This document shows, piece by piece, positions 47,056 through 58,685 of a stretch of DNA of 64,000 nt. The first letter of the stretch is position 1. Every line of letters begins with the position of its first letter. The position numbers and the translations under genes were made by a program. The stretch spans positions 612,509-676,508 of the forward strand of contig CAXAMN010023684.1 of assembly GCA_963970005.1 (NCBI GenBank). The letters run 5' to 3'. This stretch comes from Durusdinium trenchii. Its lineage: Eukaryota; Sar; Dinophyceae; Suessiales; Symbiodiniaceae. The notes beneath the pieces are model-generated. The model worked only from the letters and a program-made list of their open reading frames with translations. It did not search any database and was not told where the DNA came from.

Positions 47056-48893
47056 AAAGCATGACTGGAATGGCCTGCATGTTCCTGGTTGTATGGCTGA
47101 TCAAGGCAGTGTCCTTGAACGAAGGCCTGAAAGACCTGTTCATTGCTTCTCTTGTGGACGTTGGTGCCACATCTCACACAACGTAGATATCCCGCAGTTT
47201 CTTCAAGCTCATGCTGCTGTGGTGGTGGCTTCTCCTCCTGCTGTTGGTGCAGGAGGTGTTTGATGACTTGTGTTCTGGTCATTTTCTTGGGCATGGGCTG
47301 GTGCGGTTTCTCTGGTGCCGGTAGTTGGTCCTCTATGCTGAGTTGAGGACATTCTTCATTGAGGCGCTCCTCGATGACCTGCACCGTCAGTGCCTGATGA
47401 ACTCGTACTCCACAGGCACCACATTGATGTCCACTTCTATGTGGTGCCCAGCGGTGGGAGGGAGCTGTCCAGGGTTTGCTGCATTTAGCAATGAGCTGCT
47501 TCTTGTATTGCTTCGTTTGCTTGCCGTGGTGCCTGGGTGGCTTTTGGTGAATGTAGTGCTCTTTATCACTGTATATCTTGGCCAGGCGGTTGATGGCGTG
47601 GGTATAGATGAGCTTGTGGTCTTCATCTAAAACTCTCTGCCATTCCGTGCTCTTGTGGTCCTGGTATTGTTTGGCCCTCTCCCAAGCAGCCAGGGCTGCA
47701 TCTCTCTGCCGTCTGCGGAGCTGTGGCTCACTGCCTGGCGCTTCGGGTGACCTGGTGTTTCGGGAGACATAGAGAACCGTGACCCGTTGGAAGTCCTGGT
47801 CTGTGAGGTGCTCCAGCTGGTCATGGAAAGGACCGCGATGCTTGGGCTGTGTCCATGCCTCCCGCACACTGACCAGCTGTACTATGACTCGCGCTGCAGT
47901 AGTGGTGTGCTTGGCCAAGGCAACCAGGCCTTCCATGAGCGCTCGGGCTTTGGTGTGAGGAGGATGTGGTGCTCCTGTGATGGCCCCAAGTCTTTGCAAT
48001 TGCCCAAGGGTCAAATGGTGCACGCAGAGCCCAAAGATCCAGAGCTGATCTCGCTGATCATAGCTCGAGGGTGTGGCATCTAAAGTGAAAGCCCACCCTT
48101 GATGCTGATGTGGTGCAAGAGGTTGAAGATCTTGCCACGCTCCATGTCCCTGGTATGGTTGCGGCACTTGTTTGTTCTCTTGAGGCTCAAGCGGGATCCA
48201 GCCAGCTGTCCAGAGAGGGGTTTCATCTTCACAAAGGATACGCTCAGCCCACTCTGGTGGCATGGGCTTGTGTTGTTGGCGCTGGTGCCATTTGCGCAAC
48301 CACAAAATGCGCTTTGTGGTCGCAGGGACTTTGCATATGGGGCACAGTTTGGGTTTGCCACCCTCCTTGAAGTGGATGGCTGCCTGTGTCCAGGTCCGCA
48401 AATGTGGTTTATGCTCGCCTGGAATGGTGCGGATCACCTGTCTGTAAGTGTGCCAGTCGAGCCCGGCAACAAGATGTTGGTGGTGCTCTTTGCTGGCAAG
48501 TCGTGCTGTTCGTTGTGCCTTGGCTTCAATGAGCAAGGTGCGTTCGACTTTCCACCAAGGATCTTGCAAAGTGAGCTCGGCCTCAACCATGTAGGGTCCG
48601 CTAGGTCGATGCCATCTATGGATGTCATGGACTTGCCATTGCCATTCCTTCATGTAAGCAATGGCTGCTGCCATTGGACCTTTCACCACGTACCATGGAT
48701 GTTGTCGCTGGCTGAGTTGGTGGGAGATCTTTGTCCATGCTTGCTCAAGGTGCTGGATCTGGTCTGTTGGCCAGGTGTGAAAGAGGGTGTGCAGGGCCTT
48801 GATGTGGTGCAAAATGACTTGGTCACCTGGGTCAATGTACTTGTTGCTATGCAGATCATAGGTCATAGGTGCTGTCAAGAAGCCCACCTGCAT
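46914..48893 (-). pseudogene. C-terminal region of the second LINE: RNase H-like domain and Cys-pair modules
   Basis: A 659-codon frame. Around 48330 a CPIC...WLRKWHQRQQH module suggests a zinc knuckle. GWAFTLDATPSS and KARALMEGLVALAKH, followed by VTVLYVSRNTRSPEA and RRRQRDAALAAWERA, follow the order of RNase HI motifs, although the His motif is altered. Toward the end three similar Cys modules appear: CGACGVRVH (near 47420), CVRCGTNVH (near 47170) and CTQCGITLH (near 47020). Each has the form C-x2-CG-x3-4-H and may form small zinc ribbons. A Gln/His/Pro-rich stretch separates them. Confidence 0.7.
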
Positions 48894-50176
48894 GATGCCG
48901 CAAATGTGTGGCTAGGGCTTGTCTGAGGGCCATTCTGTAGCGTGGTGCAAGTCCCTGCGCTTCAATGCCCCAGAGTGCCACTGGTTGGATGCCCCCTTTG
49001 TGTAGGCGGAGCCTGATCTTCAAGGCCGGTATCTTCAAGGTCCTCAGTTTGAGCTTCCTTTGCTTGGCTTTTTGAAACCGTTGTCGTAGAACTGGGATCC
49101 TCCTCCGACGGGCCGCTTGATGATCAACTCCCAAATCTCTCATCACAGTGGAAATTGGTGGCTCATGGTCCTGGAGTAGGCCTTTGAGTGCATGCTCAGT
49201 GTCTCGATCTGTGGCTATAAAGGCCGTTTTCTTGGGATTGACTTGCAGGCCCAAGCTGGTGAGTCGATGATGAAGATCTCGATAGGCCTCAACTGCTTGC
49301 TGTCCAGTGAGGTCAAAGCCGACGTCATCAACCCAGCTGGACAAATTGGCCTTTGGATGTTGTTCTTTCCAAGGAATCAGCGACTGCCTTGGCCAGGAGA
49401 GGGGCCTGTGGACATCCAGCCGGTACTCCATGGTCGACATGGAAGAAAGGCGTCATTTCCTGCTCAGCCAGGATGGCCTTGGGACCACAGTACACTTGCA
49501 TAGCCAGTTCCAGAAGGAGTGGCGGGTACGCTAGCTTGAGCGCTTCCTCCTGCAATCTGGCAAGATGGATGGTGTCGTAGAAGGTGGACATGTCCATCAA
49601 CACAGTGATGCCATGATGCTTTCTTGCCTTGGTGACTTCCTGGCGTAGTAGTCGCTCTAGTGCTACATGTAGTACATTGGCACCTGGTCGAGCTTTGTCG
49701 TGGTTCATGCTCTGCGGGAGTTGATGTTGCCATCGGTCCAGGAGTGGCTTCCTGAGACGGCGCCAAACCCTCCATAGGGTGGAGGTGAGCGTGATGGGTC
49801 TCTCCAGCCTCTGATTCTTTGGCAGCATGACGACCAGATGCATTTGCAGTTGCGTTGGAAGCTCTGCTGTGCTCTCCATGGTTTGGAAAAGCTGTAACAG
49901 AGGAGTCAATGCCAGCGGTGGGATGCTTTTGAGCATTTGTGTTGACACCGCATCAGGTCCACTGGCTCGGTCCGGGAGTGCTTTAAGAACCCGCTGTAGC
50001 ATCCCTTGGGTCAAAGGTTCAATGGTGGCTGCTTGCTGTTGCGCTGCTTGTTGAAGACTGGGCCTCGGACTTGGTGTGTTGTCCTGTCTGATCTTCCACA
50101 AGCCTCCCCAATCAGCCAGTCTTTGACCCATGCGCTGGGGCATTGAATTGGTGACATACGATATGGTCGCTCCCAT
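48856..50176 (-). pseudogene. Reverse transcriptase of the second LINE
   Basis: The frame 50176-49328 contains LPDRASGPDAVSTQMLKSIP, RLERPITLTSTLWRVWRR, the motif A region VLMDMSTFYDTIHLARL (first catalytic Asp at 49594-49592) and DHGVPAGCPQAPLLAK (motif B). A frame change near 49380 leads to 49440-48856 with SSWVDDVGFDL (motif C, catalytic VDD near 49332), LGLQVNPKKTAFIATD and GGIQPVALWGIEAQG. The catalytic aspartates are all present. This is a non-LTR type enzyme for target-primed reverse transcription. Confidence 0.9.
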
Positions 50177-50820
50177 GCCAGTTCACTGCTCTTCAGACTT
50201 CTGAAGAGTCCTTTCAGGCCTTTTTGATAGCCTTCTTGAAGCCACTGTCGATACTGCAAAGAGGTTTCCTCATTGGCCTCCTGTTGGGCCTCTCGCAGCT
50301 GGTGCCCAATCGTCTGGAGCAGCAGTTCAGCAGCATGAGGATCTCGGTATCGATGCCAATGATGACATGTATCGAGAAACTGCCCCCATCTTGGAGCCTC
50401 TACCCAGTGCCTGTGTGCATGGCGAGTCCTCTGCGTGAAACTTTGGACAGGGCCAGTGCAGGTGGTCACCGGTTGTTGGAGTGCAAGATGTAGGACCGCT
50501 CGAAGTTGTTCCCAGTAGGCTGGCCGCCCTTTACGCCAGGTGTGAGCTTTGGCTTGAGGGACTAAATGCAGCCCCCCTTGAGCTGCCCACGGATTCTCCT
50601 GGAGGAGGTACTGCTCGGTTTTGGACAGCCAGTCAGCCCAAGCTTGTGCTGGTTTGTTTGGCGGATTGCCGTAGAGCTCAACCACATGTGCCTGTGATTG
50701 ATAGGTGGTCCAAGGTCTGAAGTCAATGTCGGGCACCTTTGGCAGTGGTGGGAAGTATGGCATCTGTCGATACTCCCTGGTAGCAGCTTCGATGTCGAAC
50801 TTCAGCTTTAGTAGTGCATG
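50011..50820 (-). pseudogene. N-terminal linker of the second LINE
   Basis: About 270 codons read from the edge of the microsatellite. Rich in Gln, Trp, His and Arg with a helical pattern (WADWLSKTEQYLL, LREAQQEANEETSLQYRQW), as expected for the segment between endonuclease and reverse transcriptase. The first codons translate the microsatellite and are not protein. The frame overlaps the next one by about 165 bases, with a frame change inside. Confidence 0.6.
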
Positions 50821-50826
50821 TGGTCC

Positions 50827-50870
50827 ATGTATGTATGTATGTATGTATGCATGTATGTATGTATGTATGT
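50827..50870. repeat. (ATGT)n microsatellite at the 5' end of the second LINE
   Basis: Eleven ATGT units, one changed to ATGC. Together with 46366-46427 it brackets the LINE. Confidence 0.95.
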
Positions 50871-52068
50871 AACACAAAGTCTTCTCAAGCGGAGGGACTT
50901 TAAAGAGAGGTGTTTGGTTCTGTGTAAAGGTATGTAAAGGTTGTCACATTTTTGCAAGATTTTTGCAAGTATTTCTGAGAACAAATTGCGTTCATATTTA
51001 ATATACTGTGGAGCATCTTGCTCAACTTGCCAGGAGCCGCATAGTTGAGATGGATGGGGATGAGCGCGACTGGAGCCTAGTCTTCAGGGATTGGGTTGCC
51101 ATCAGCCGGATACGATGTTTTCTTCAAGTTGCAGACACTTGTAATAAGCAAACCAACACGAATGCAGCCTCTTGCTTCACATACCATGAAGATGCCCTCC
51201 ACATTTCATTAAGAGTGATGCTGCCAAGGCATTGCAAAGCGAGGAGGGGCAGAGCCATCGCACCTTGATGGAAATGCCATAGACTTAGATGACCGTTTCT
51301 AGATTGTGACCCACAGACCTGTGCCCATTGGCTTCAGTAGAAATCTGGTATTGGATGGCTTTGTCCTGAGGCAGCTGCGACAGCTGCTTTTCGAGTATGG
51401 CCAGGTCCAATCGGACATTTGCTTTGCAGCTGGATAACCTACCACAGCTTTGCTGTTCTCGCCGGTTGTGCAATGATGCGGGTTCACCATATTCTTCTTA
51501 GCTTTGCCTATTGCGAGGCTCAAGAAACCATAGAAGATGGTAGACCCCACAGGCAAGTCCGATTGATCCAGACACCCAGATTCCACATTGTCGGACGTTC
51601 TTCGAGCTGCAAGAACCCTTTTGGCATTATCAAGTTCACAGCGTCCTCTCTCCTTTGCTATGCAGGTCTTCCAAAAAGCGACGGGGCCCTTCTGCTACCA
51701 AAGGTGCACTGCAGCAGGAAAAGCAAGTCGGCAGGCTGAGCAAAACTGCTTACAGCTGAAAGAGACAGAACAAAGATGGACAACAATGGCAATACTGTGC
51801 AATATTGAAGGAGTGCGGAATAGTTTGGTAACAAACCTAGAACGCAGGTTGGCACTTATGGCCGGGGCGGCCTCCTGGCAGGCGCAACTTTTGACATTTG
51901 TCATGTTTCTTTCCTTTTGATTCCTTTTGAAGATAGCTTCTTATTGGGTAGTGCATGTTGATTATGTCTTTGCAGTGTTTGTGGGTGTCATTACTGTTGC
52001 TCACACCCTTGAGCACGAGCTGCCCAGGGCAACAAGGATGTCCAGGAAGATCGGCAACCTGGCATGGG

Positions 52069-52152
52069 TTGTCGTCGCCGCCGCCGCCGCCGTGGTTGTT
52101 GTTGTTGTTGTCGTTGTTGTTGTTGTGGTGGTCGTTGTCGTCGTCGTCGTTG
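52069..52152. repeat. GTT/GTC/GCC trinucleotide array
   Basis: An 84-base stretch of GTC, GCC, GTT and GTG triplets. It produces poly-Val, poly-Leu and poly-Asn/Asp frames that are artefacts of the repeat. Confidence 0.9.
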
Positions 52153-53055
52153 TGCAACATGTGCGCTTGAATGGTTTGCAGAATTGGAGGAAGATAGGCG
52201 GCTACGAACCTTTAGAGTTCACATTGTATTCTGACCTCTGGGCTTAGCAGCTTTGAATACAATTGACCCATGTCAACTCTGGGACATCAAGGTGGGGCTG
52301 TCAAGGCCTTTGATCACACACCTCCTTCATTTATATATATATATATGCTGTACACAAATTCAAATGCAACACTTTGTGCGCTCCAGATGCAGCAATAGCA
52401 GTAGCAATGCGTCAATCGAAAGATCTGGAGAATCCAGCCATCAGCATAATCGTTCATGGACCCATGGCGCACTGTAGCTGACTGTTTCATGGCATGGGCA
52501 CTGCTAAGTGCGGTGAGAATAAAGGTAGCAGCAGCAGCATCAGAGGTGGACAGACGCTGCAGAACTCCAGAACCTGACAAAAATGTTCTGATCTTTCTTA
52601 CATTTTGCTGAAATGAACATAGATGAACTGTGCTGTTGAGAATAGAACAGCCATAAGAGTACGTACATGATCCCTTGCCTTTGTTCTTGGAGGCTTGGAC
52701 AGGCGAGCTGCAAGGTGAGCATGCTGATTGTGTTGGGCATCTACCTGAGTGCACCTTGGACAAATGCGGCACGGGCTTTTGATTCTGAGGCTTCTGATTG
52801 TTTTGTGCCGATGTTCAGAAGCCAGATGCTCGATTGCTCCGGCTGATGACTTCATTTCAGGTTTAAGTGTTCTGGTGGCGCAAGGCCAACAGGAGGACCA
52901 ACTACAGTAGGTATATAACTAGCTACTCGAATCGAGTGTGCAGGGTTGCTTTTCTTTTTTCCGTGCTCGCGTAGGAAGTTGCGGCCTATGGAATCCTTCA
53001 GGCAGGTTCTGACATGACATGCGGCAGCAGAAGAGAGCAGCAATTGGACATCCGA

Positions 53056-53127
53056 CTATCTATCTGTCTGTCTGTCTGTTTGTCTGTCTATCTATCTATC
53101 TATCTATCTATCTCTTTGTCTCTCTCC
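53056..53127. repeat. (TCTA)n/(TCTG)n microsatellite
   Basis: Alternating TCTA and TCTG blocks followed by TCTC steps. Confidence 0.92.
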
Positions 53128-53340
53128 ATTTAGGCGTGGCTGGTGTCCTTGTACTTGGACAACCCTTATGGAGGCTGCCATTGAAAGTACTTGTGCTGAG
53201 CTCGTGCAAACTATACACGCTGAGGCTCATTGGCAGACAACTCGCAGCTGCGGGCAAGCTCGTTGGCGCACCTACTGCATCTTGGAGTCTCTTGGCATGA
53301 AGCTCCAGTGTAACTAATTCTCCCTCAGAGTCCATGGACC

Positions 53341-53960
53341 CTTAAAAGTAGGACCTCCGCCGAGGAGGTCCTTCAAAGGCCGATGTCCGAGAAACCATAG
53401 AAGTTGCTGGGGTTTCACCGCCGAGGAATTTGAGGAAACCCAGCAAAGGGGATATAGGATCCTGTGAAACCTTGGTCCACAATTTAATCACAACCCTGGT
53501 CGTGAGCAATCTTGAAAAACGTCCACTCATTCAGATTCATATAGAAATTGCGCACAAAAGTGTGTAGGATGCCATGCCAATGCTCACGATTGCTCACGAT
53601 TGCTCACGCTTTGCTGGGGGATGTTGTTTTCCTGTTGAGGTTGTTTGTGCCTTAGAGGACCTCCGAGGTACTTTTCAGGACCTTTGCTCACGCTTGCTCA
53701 CGTTTGCTCACACTAGCTATGAGCAGACAGCAAATAAATGAGAGTGTTCTTTTTATTTGGTGGGAAATAAAGGTCCGGAATTGCACGATGCCAAATGCCC
53801 TCAATCAAGCCAACACCAGCAGTGAGGGCCCATCAAATAGCCCCCTCGCCGATGTTCTTTTTAGGACCTCGGACCTCGAATGGAAGATTATCGCCGATGT
53901 TCTTTTTAGGACCTCTTTTCTCAACAAATCCGAGGACCCTACAAAGTAGGACCTTGGACT
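53341..53960. repeat. Patch of GAGGACCT, TTGCTCACG and 20-bp repeats
   Basis: AGGACCTC words occur repeatedly in both orientations, including the near palindrome GACCTCCGCCGAGGAGGTC at 53350-53368. ATTGCTCACG repeats in tandem at 53580-53610 and again as GCTCACGTTTGCTCAC near 53690-53712. GCCGATGTTCTTTTTAGGAC occurs twice about 48 bases apart (53849 and 53893). Confidence 0.7.
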
Positions 53961-56900
53961 TCCAGGGTCTACTATATTCTCCTTGCATTTTGCAGACTTC
54001 CGTGATTCATTGCCATCATACAGCATGTCCCATTCCGTTCCTTTGAACGTGTTTCCTCCAGTCCGTTTCCCATCCAATGAATGCCACGGACATCATTGAT
54101 GGAAGCTCAGGAAGTAGCAAAATCCAGTCGACCTGGGATGGCGCTAGCTGTTGCTCAGCCATGATCGGAAGACCCGTGTTTCAGTTTGCCATTGAATAAT
54201 ATAATCATGTCTGAGTGAGATGCTATTGCTGTTTGCTGCATCCAGGTTGGGCAGATGCTTATCAGCTTTTTCTGGCGGCAAAGCTGCAAATTAGAGTGAT
54301 GAGCCAATTGATATTGCTTTGCTAGTCTCGTATGCTGCATGCAGGGCATTGCAGAGCACACCAGGTAAGGTGGGGTGGTGCAAACTCCTTGGGAACAGTT
54401 GCTCTCCAAGGTCCTTGCAACCTGGCTGCAACAAACGACTTTGATGGTGCCGGACAGGAAGAGTAAGAAGAAAACTGGATCAGTGATCAGAAAATTGTGG
54501 GAGTTGTTTGGTGAGTCGGCCAGCCAACGTATACAAGTCTAAATGCGGGAGAATGGCGAGAAATACAGAGAGAGAAGACCAGGAGACGCAGCATAAAGAT
54601 CAAGCTGTCAAACTTTCGGCAGTGCTTCCAGGTCGCGAAACAGCTGCTGTTGCTTTGGACTTGCTTGAAGTAGCCACCCGCTATGCAGGCATCATCAAAC
54701 AAATGCAGTCACCTACGCAGCTCAGGGTTCCTTTTGTTCACAGGTTGCAGTGTTTGCAGACGGAAGGACTTGTTTGGTCTTCAAGTTCTTGTAAATGTCT
54801 TAGCTGTGAGTTTTGGCAGGTTGCCAAGACTTATCCACACCCATATCCTGGTTCTTAGCAAGGCCACGAGGGCATTATGTTCAGATATGTTCAGAATGGG
54901 AAGTTTCGATACATGTCAATGTCTGACAATGATGAATGATGGACTCCTGAAATGTGGGTCAGCGTTCTTCAGCAGCCCAAGCCACTGGTCCGTTACAGGT
55001 CCTGTCCCTGGCGCTTCCGCTTTGTGATAATGGTTGGTCACGTGGCAAATACGGTTCATTTGGCGCAATTCTTCGGAATGATTCAATAAGTCAATAGGTT
55101 CCGTAGGTTCCTGGTTGAATACCAAGGTACTGAACTGGCCAGGAAGTTGCTGCGACTTCATGACATCCGAGAGGCAGACGTCAAAAGACAGCAGACTGTT
55201 TGAGTTTCGGGTAGCCTGTTTGATCACCTCATAAATCTAATGTCCTTACTTAATTATATATATATATGCAATTATATATAATATAGTCAAGCAAACATAA
55301 GAACACATTCTTGCCATTTCTTACCTTGTTCTGTTCGTTTAACAACGTCCCAGGGCAAACCCAGTAGCACGGGGCTTGGGGATGCATGAGGCACGGGGTA
55401 GGGGGTAGATGATTTGACTGTTAGCCGTTCTTTTTTGTCACGCTCTGCAATCGTTTCGGTCTTTGTGACACGGGCTTAGTCTGAGGCGTCAACATTATGA
55501 CATAGTTATATTGTTATATAGTTGTTAGAGTTGTTAGCTGAGATTTCACTGCTTGTACTAGACTAGGTTCTGTTTCAGTTTAGTATGGCTTCGATACAAT
55601 TTTGGCACTGTACTGTGGCCCTTTGCTCGTTTGTTGGACTCCACTAGCTTTCCATGCTGCTTTGCACCTGATTGGTGACTGTCAAATTGAAGAGGTGCTC
55701 AGACTTACACCCACGGGGCCGCCTTTGGTCTTTTGGTAGTAAACTGTCGGGCTTCATTCATATCATTATGGCAATCTTTGCTAGGTATGTTTTGCCAGGA
55801 ATCCCAAGAGCAGATAGACCTTTTTGACCACATCGGTAGCCCAGGAAATGGTCCCTGTGAAACCAGATCATCGCAAGTAAACCGTTGAAAAACCACAGCA
55901 TGTGGATGTGGCAACTGATTAAGTTAACCTATGGATGCGTGATTAAAAACACACACACACAGCACTCGCCCCTTTTATTCTCGCGCTGTAGGCTGCTCTG
56001 ATTCTGAATCGAACCCGCGACCACTGGGAAAGGGTGCAACAGCTGAGTTTCTTCCGCACCTTTGCTGAGCCTTTGCATTAGTTCTCAGTATTTGCTCGGT
56101 TGGACTTGCTCACTAGATATGAATACATTTTGCCATGCCACTTGTGCAGCTGTGCTTTCTCAGGTGAAACACGTTCTGAGGCGTCTTGCCTCAACTATGC
56201 TCATTTGATTCTCATTGGTTCTCCGCAGTATGGTCCTTCCTGTGTCTCAACTCACTTTTTGTGGAGTCTGAGCCAAGGTCGATGTGCCTGGAACACCTCT
56301 TGCAAGCCGCAGTGCTGGTTGACAGCTCAAGCCCACAGAACCAATATTCAAGTCTTCAGCACCAGAGAGCTTTGTAATGGCCTTTGGGTCGTCGAATGGA
56401 GATAATACTGTGCAGTAAATGCTTCTATGCTTCTTTCAAATCACAAACGCTCCCTTTATGCATTGATCATCACTGAAACGCAGTAGCAGTATGCCAATTG
56501 AAGTCAAAGCGAGGAAAATGATGGCTTTGGCACAACTTGGCTTGCTAATGAGCTGCTAATGTACAATATCACATGTAGCACCTGAGCGTTTATAGGATCA
56601 TAGAAATTCAGGTGCTGCTTCTGTTACGTGCAAGGTTTTCTGAGCTGGAATCAAAACCAAGACTTCCTGCCGACCAGTGCTCATTGGCCAATTTGGCCGC
56701 GAGAGGCACATAGCACAATGCTGTGTATGTCTATGTGGCAATTGAACCTTCAGTGCAGCCTGATTCAGCATGCAGACAGTCCACTGAGTGTAGAATGTCC
56801 CACCACCAAAATCACGAGTGAGAGAAGCGCGAGGCTTGGCCTAGCTTTGCTCACTTCTTGGAGGCGAATTACGAAACCTTCCGACAGAGTTTGGCGCCTC

Positions 56901-57060
56901 ACTTAAAGCTTGCCAAGTGATCCTGAACTGAACGACTCGGTCAGATCTGTCAGGTTTTGTTCTTTCATACATCCTTAAACGGATCAATATGCGACTACGT
57001 TGCAGAAGGAGCAAGACAGGTGATGCTGTGGCTCAGTAAAACTCGCAGCTTTGTCGGATT

Positions 57061-57982
57061 ATGGAGTCCCTCCTAGATTGGCCAATGTTGCCGCTCTTTG
57101 TAGCCCCAAGACCTCGGCTCGGTTGTTTTCCTGCATGGCAGACTTCGTGTCAAAGAACACCTGCTGCCAGAGTATCAACGCTGTCGTTTGACGAACCTTC
57201 ATCTTTTGCCCGGAGATTGGCTGGTTCAGCATGTGGCGCAGCCTGTGCAGCCTTTCCGGCTTTGAGGCGGCGCCGCTTCACACGTTTGGCCTTTGAAAAT
57301 GAATTAGGTGTCCAGCCACCTTTGGGTTTTTGGGACCCAATGGGTTTCACAGATGACGGCGATATCGCTGCTTATCGGCGACGACGTTCAGTGGAATTCA
57401 AACATGGAAGGATTGCTATGCTTGCTACGATGGGCTTCATGACGCCAGAGATCATAGGACATTGGCCAGGATACCTTTCCCCCTCCATGGGCCTCAAATT
57501 CGCAGATGTTCCGAATGGCCTGGCCGCCTTGAATGTCGTTCCATCACTAGGCCAGGTTTGAACAATGGGAAGCAGAACAGAGACACAAGAAACAGATCTT
57601 GAGCAAGTGTATATAGCAGCATCCCTGCATCCCTTGCTTGTGCTTGTCATATTATTTTGTACTGTTCTGACTTTCAAGCCAAGAAAGAGTCTTGTGGATA
57701 ACACAAAACATGATTCATGAATATTCATGATCAGGCTGGACACAGATTGTGATCTACTTCGGCTTAATCGAATACAGTGGAGGATTTGAGGACTACCGCA
57801 GCGGAACGCCTGGTGATTACGCGTGGAAAGCATTAACTTCAGATGATCCAGAGGACAAACGTCGAAGGCTGAATGTGGATCTAGCTAATGGCAGGCTTGC
57901 TATGGTGGCAATAATGGCTATTCTATTTCAGAATGGAGTTGCAGGCACAACAGGGCCAGAGATGTGGATCCCTGCACTTTAG
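57061..57982 (+). CDS. Chlorophyll a/c-type light-harvesting protein (two exons)
   Basis: Exon 1 (57061-57555) and exon 2 (57746-57982, TAG at the end) join in phase 0 across a 190-bp GT...AG intron to give 243 residues. After a Leu/Pro/Ala/Arg-rich leader of about 75 residues, likely a plastid targeting region, the mature part starts at FENELGVQPPLGFWDPMGF. Helix 1 carries RSVEFKHGRIAMLATMGF with the chlorophyll-ligating Glu and the partner Arg, then GYLSPS and LKFADVPNGLAAL. Helix 2 spans the splice site (IVIYFGLIEYSG). GTPGDYAWK and LTSDDPEDK precede helix 3, DLANGRLAMVAIM. This is the FCP/acpPC family that binds chlorophyll a, chlorophyll c and a xanthophyll in thylakoids. Helix 3 has Asp where family members usually have Glu. 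The single-unit form differs from the polyproteins common in dinoflagellates. Confidence 0.93.
57556..57745 (+). other. Intron of the light-harvesting gene
   Basis: Starts GTTTGA after CCAG and ends CTGGACACAG. Removing it restores an uninterrupted helix 2 in phase 0. Reading through would stop after one codon. Confidence 0.9.
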
Positions 57983-58685
57983 TCTCCCACGATTGCTTGA
58001 CATTTGCAGCATAGAGAGGAAAAAGCTATCTGCTGTTTGTCCGTTCTTATGCACCAAGCTTGGATTGCCATCGGAACAAGCACATTTAGCAGAATGACAT
58101 TGGCTAAATGAAAGTTTGCTGCCTAGCTCGATGCGAATTGCTGAGGAGGATTTGCTTGAGTTGGACCCAAATGGAGAGATCTTTGAGGCTCCAGCCACAT
58201 CAACCTATGCAATAGTTCGGTTTACCCTGAAAAGAGGGGCTGGCGGCTGGCGAAGATTGATTTGGTGGAATGAGATTATTGAAGACTCAATAGAAAGGGT
58301 ATCCTACTTGGCCCCCGTTCCCACCCTTTCGATCCAGTGTCTTGCACTATTCTCGAGTAGAATTTAAGCCATGCTGGCATTTCTGGACAAAGCAGCACAA
58401 AGCGCAAGTGATTGTGTGCATTAGGAGGTGAGAGAGCTATATAACACTGCAGACATCGAAAGATTTGCTGTCAAAAAGCTTTTTGCTGAAGGCACTGGCA
58501 TCACAGCAACAATCCGAGATGGCCCCGAGAAGGAATGCATGGGTACGACTCGATTTAGTGCACGGTGTCCAGATTGAGCAGCACAGCTTTTGGAGGGTAC
58601 CTGTTTTGGTTTCTTTGGATGCAGGCATGACATTTTTTGCCATGTTGTAGCTGACTACGATGTATGGGAATTTGTTGTTTTACAC
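57983..58685. other. Region without a recognised gene
   Basis: Contains the 3' flank of the light-harvesting gene and short open frames without domains. The sequence TTTTACAC at 58678-58685 is the left target duplication of the adjacent element. Confidence 0.55.

Larger units (their letters stand above)
46428..50826 (-). mobile_element. Second LINE retrotransposon, probably 5'-truncated
   Basis: A minus-strand element bounded by ATGT-type microsatellites on both sides. It encodes a linker, reverse transcriptase, an RNase H-like region, several Cys-pair modules and a Ser/Gln-rich tail, in three main frames. It is unrelated in sequence to the element at 16115-24975: its motif C is WVDD and its RNase H and zinc modules differ. 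No endonuclease lies upstream of the reverse transcriptase, consistent with 5' truncation. Confidence 0.88.
50871..57060. other. Region with simple repeats but no secure gene
   Basis: No protein family is recognised. Distinctive parts are a GTT/GTC/GCC trinucleotide array (52069-52152), a TCTA/TCTG array (53056-53127), a patch of GAGGACCT and GCTCAC repeats (53341-53960) and AT runs near 52332 and 55254. A segment at about 54575-54725 reads as an unbroken, helix-like peptide (TAAVALDLLEVATRYAGII) and could be an isolated exon. Confidence 0.5.

Noticed and set aside
48099..48926. 275-codon plus-strand frame
   Set aside because: It is antisense to the second LINE and shows no family, while the minus strand gives a coherent protein.
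51927..52247. Poly-valine and poly-asparagine frames
   Set aside because: They are translations of the GTT/GTC array.
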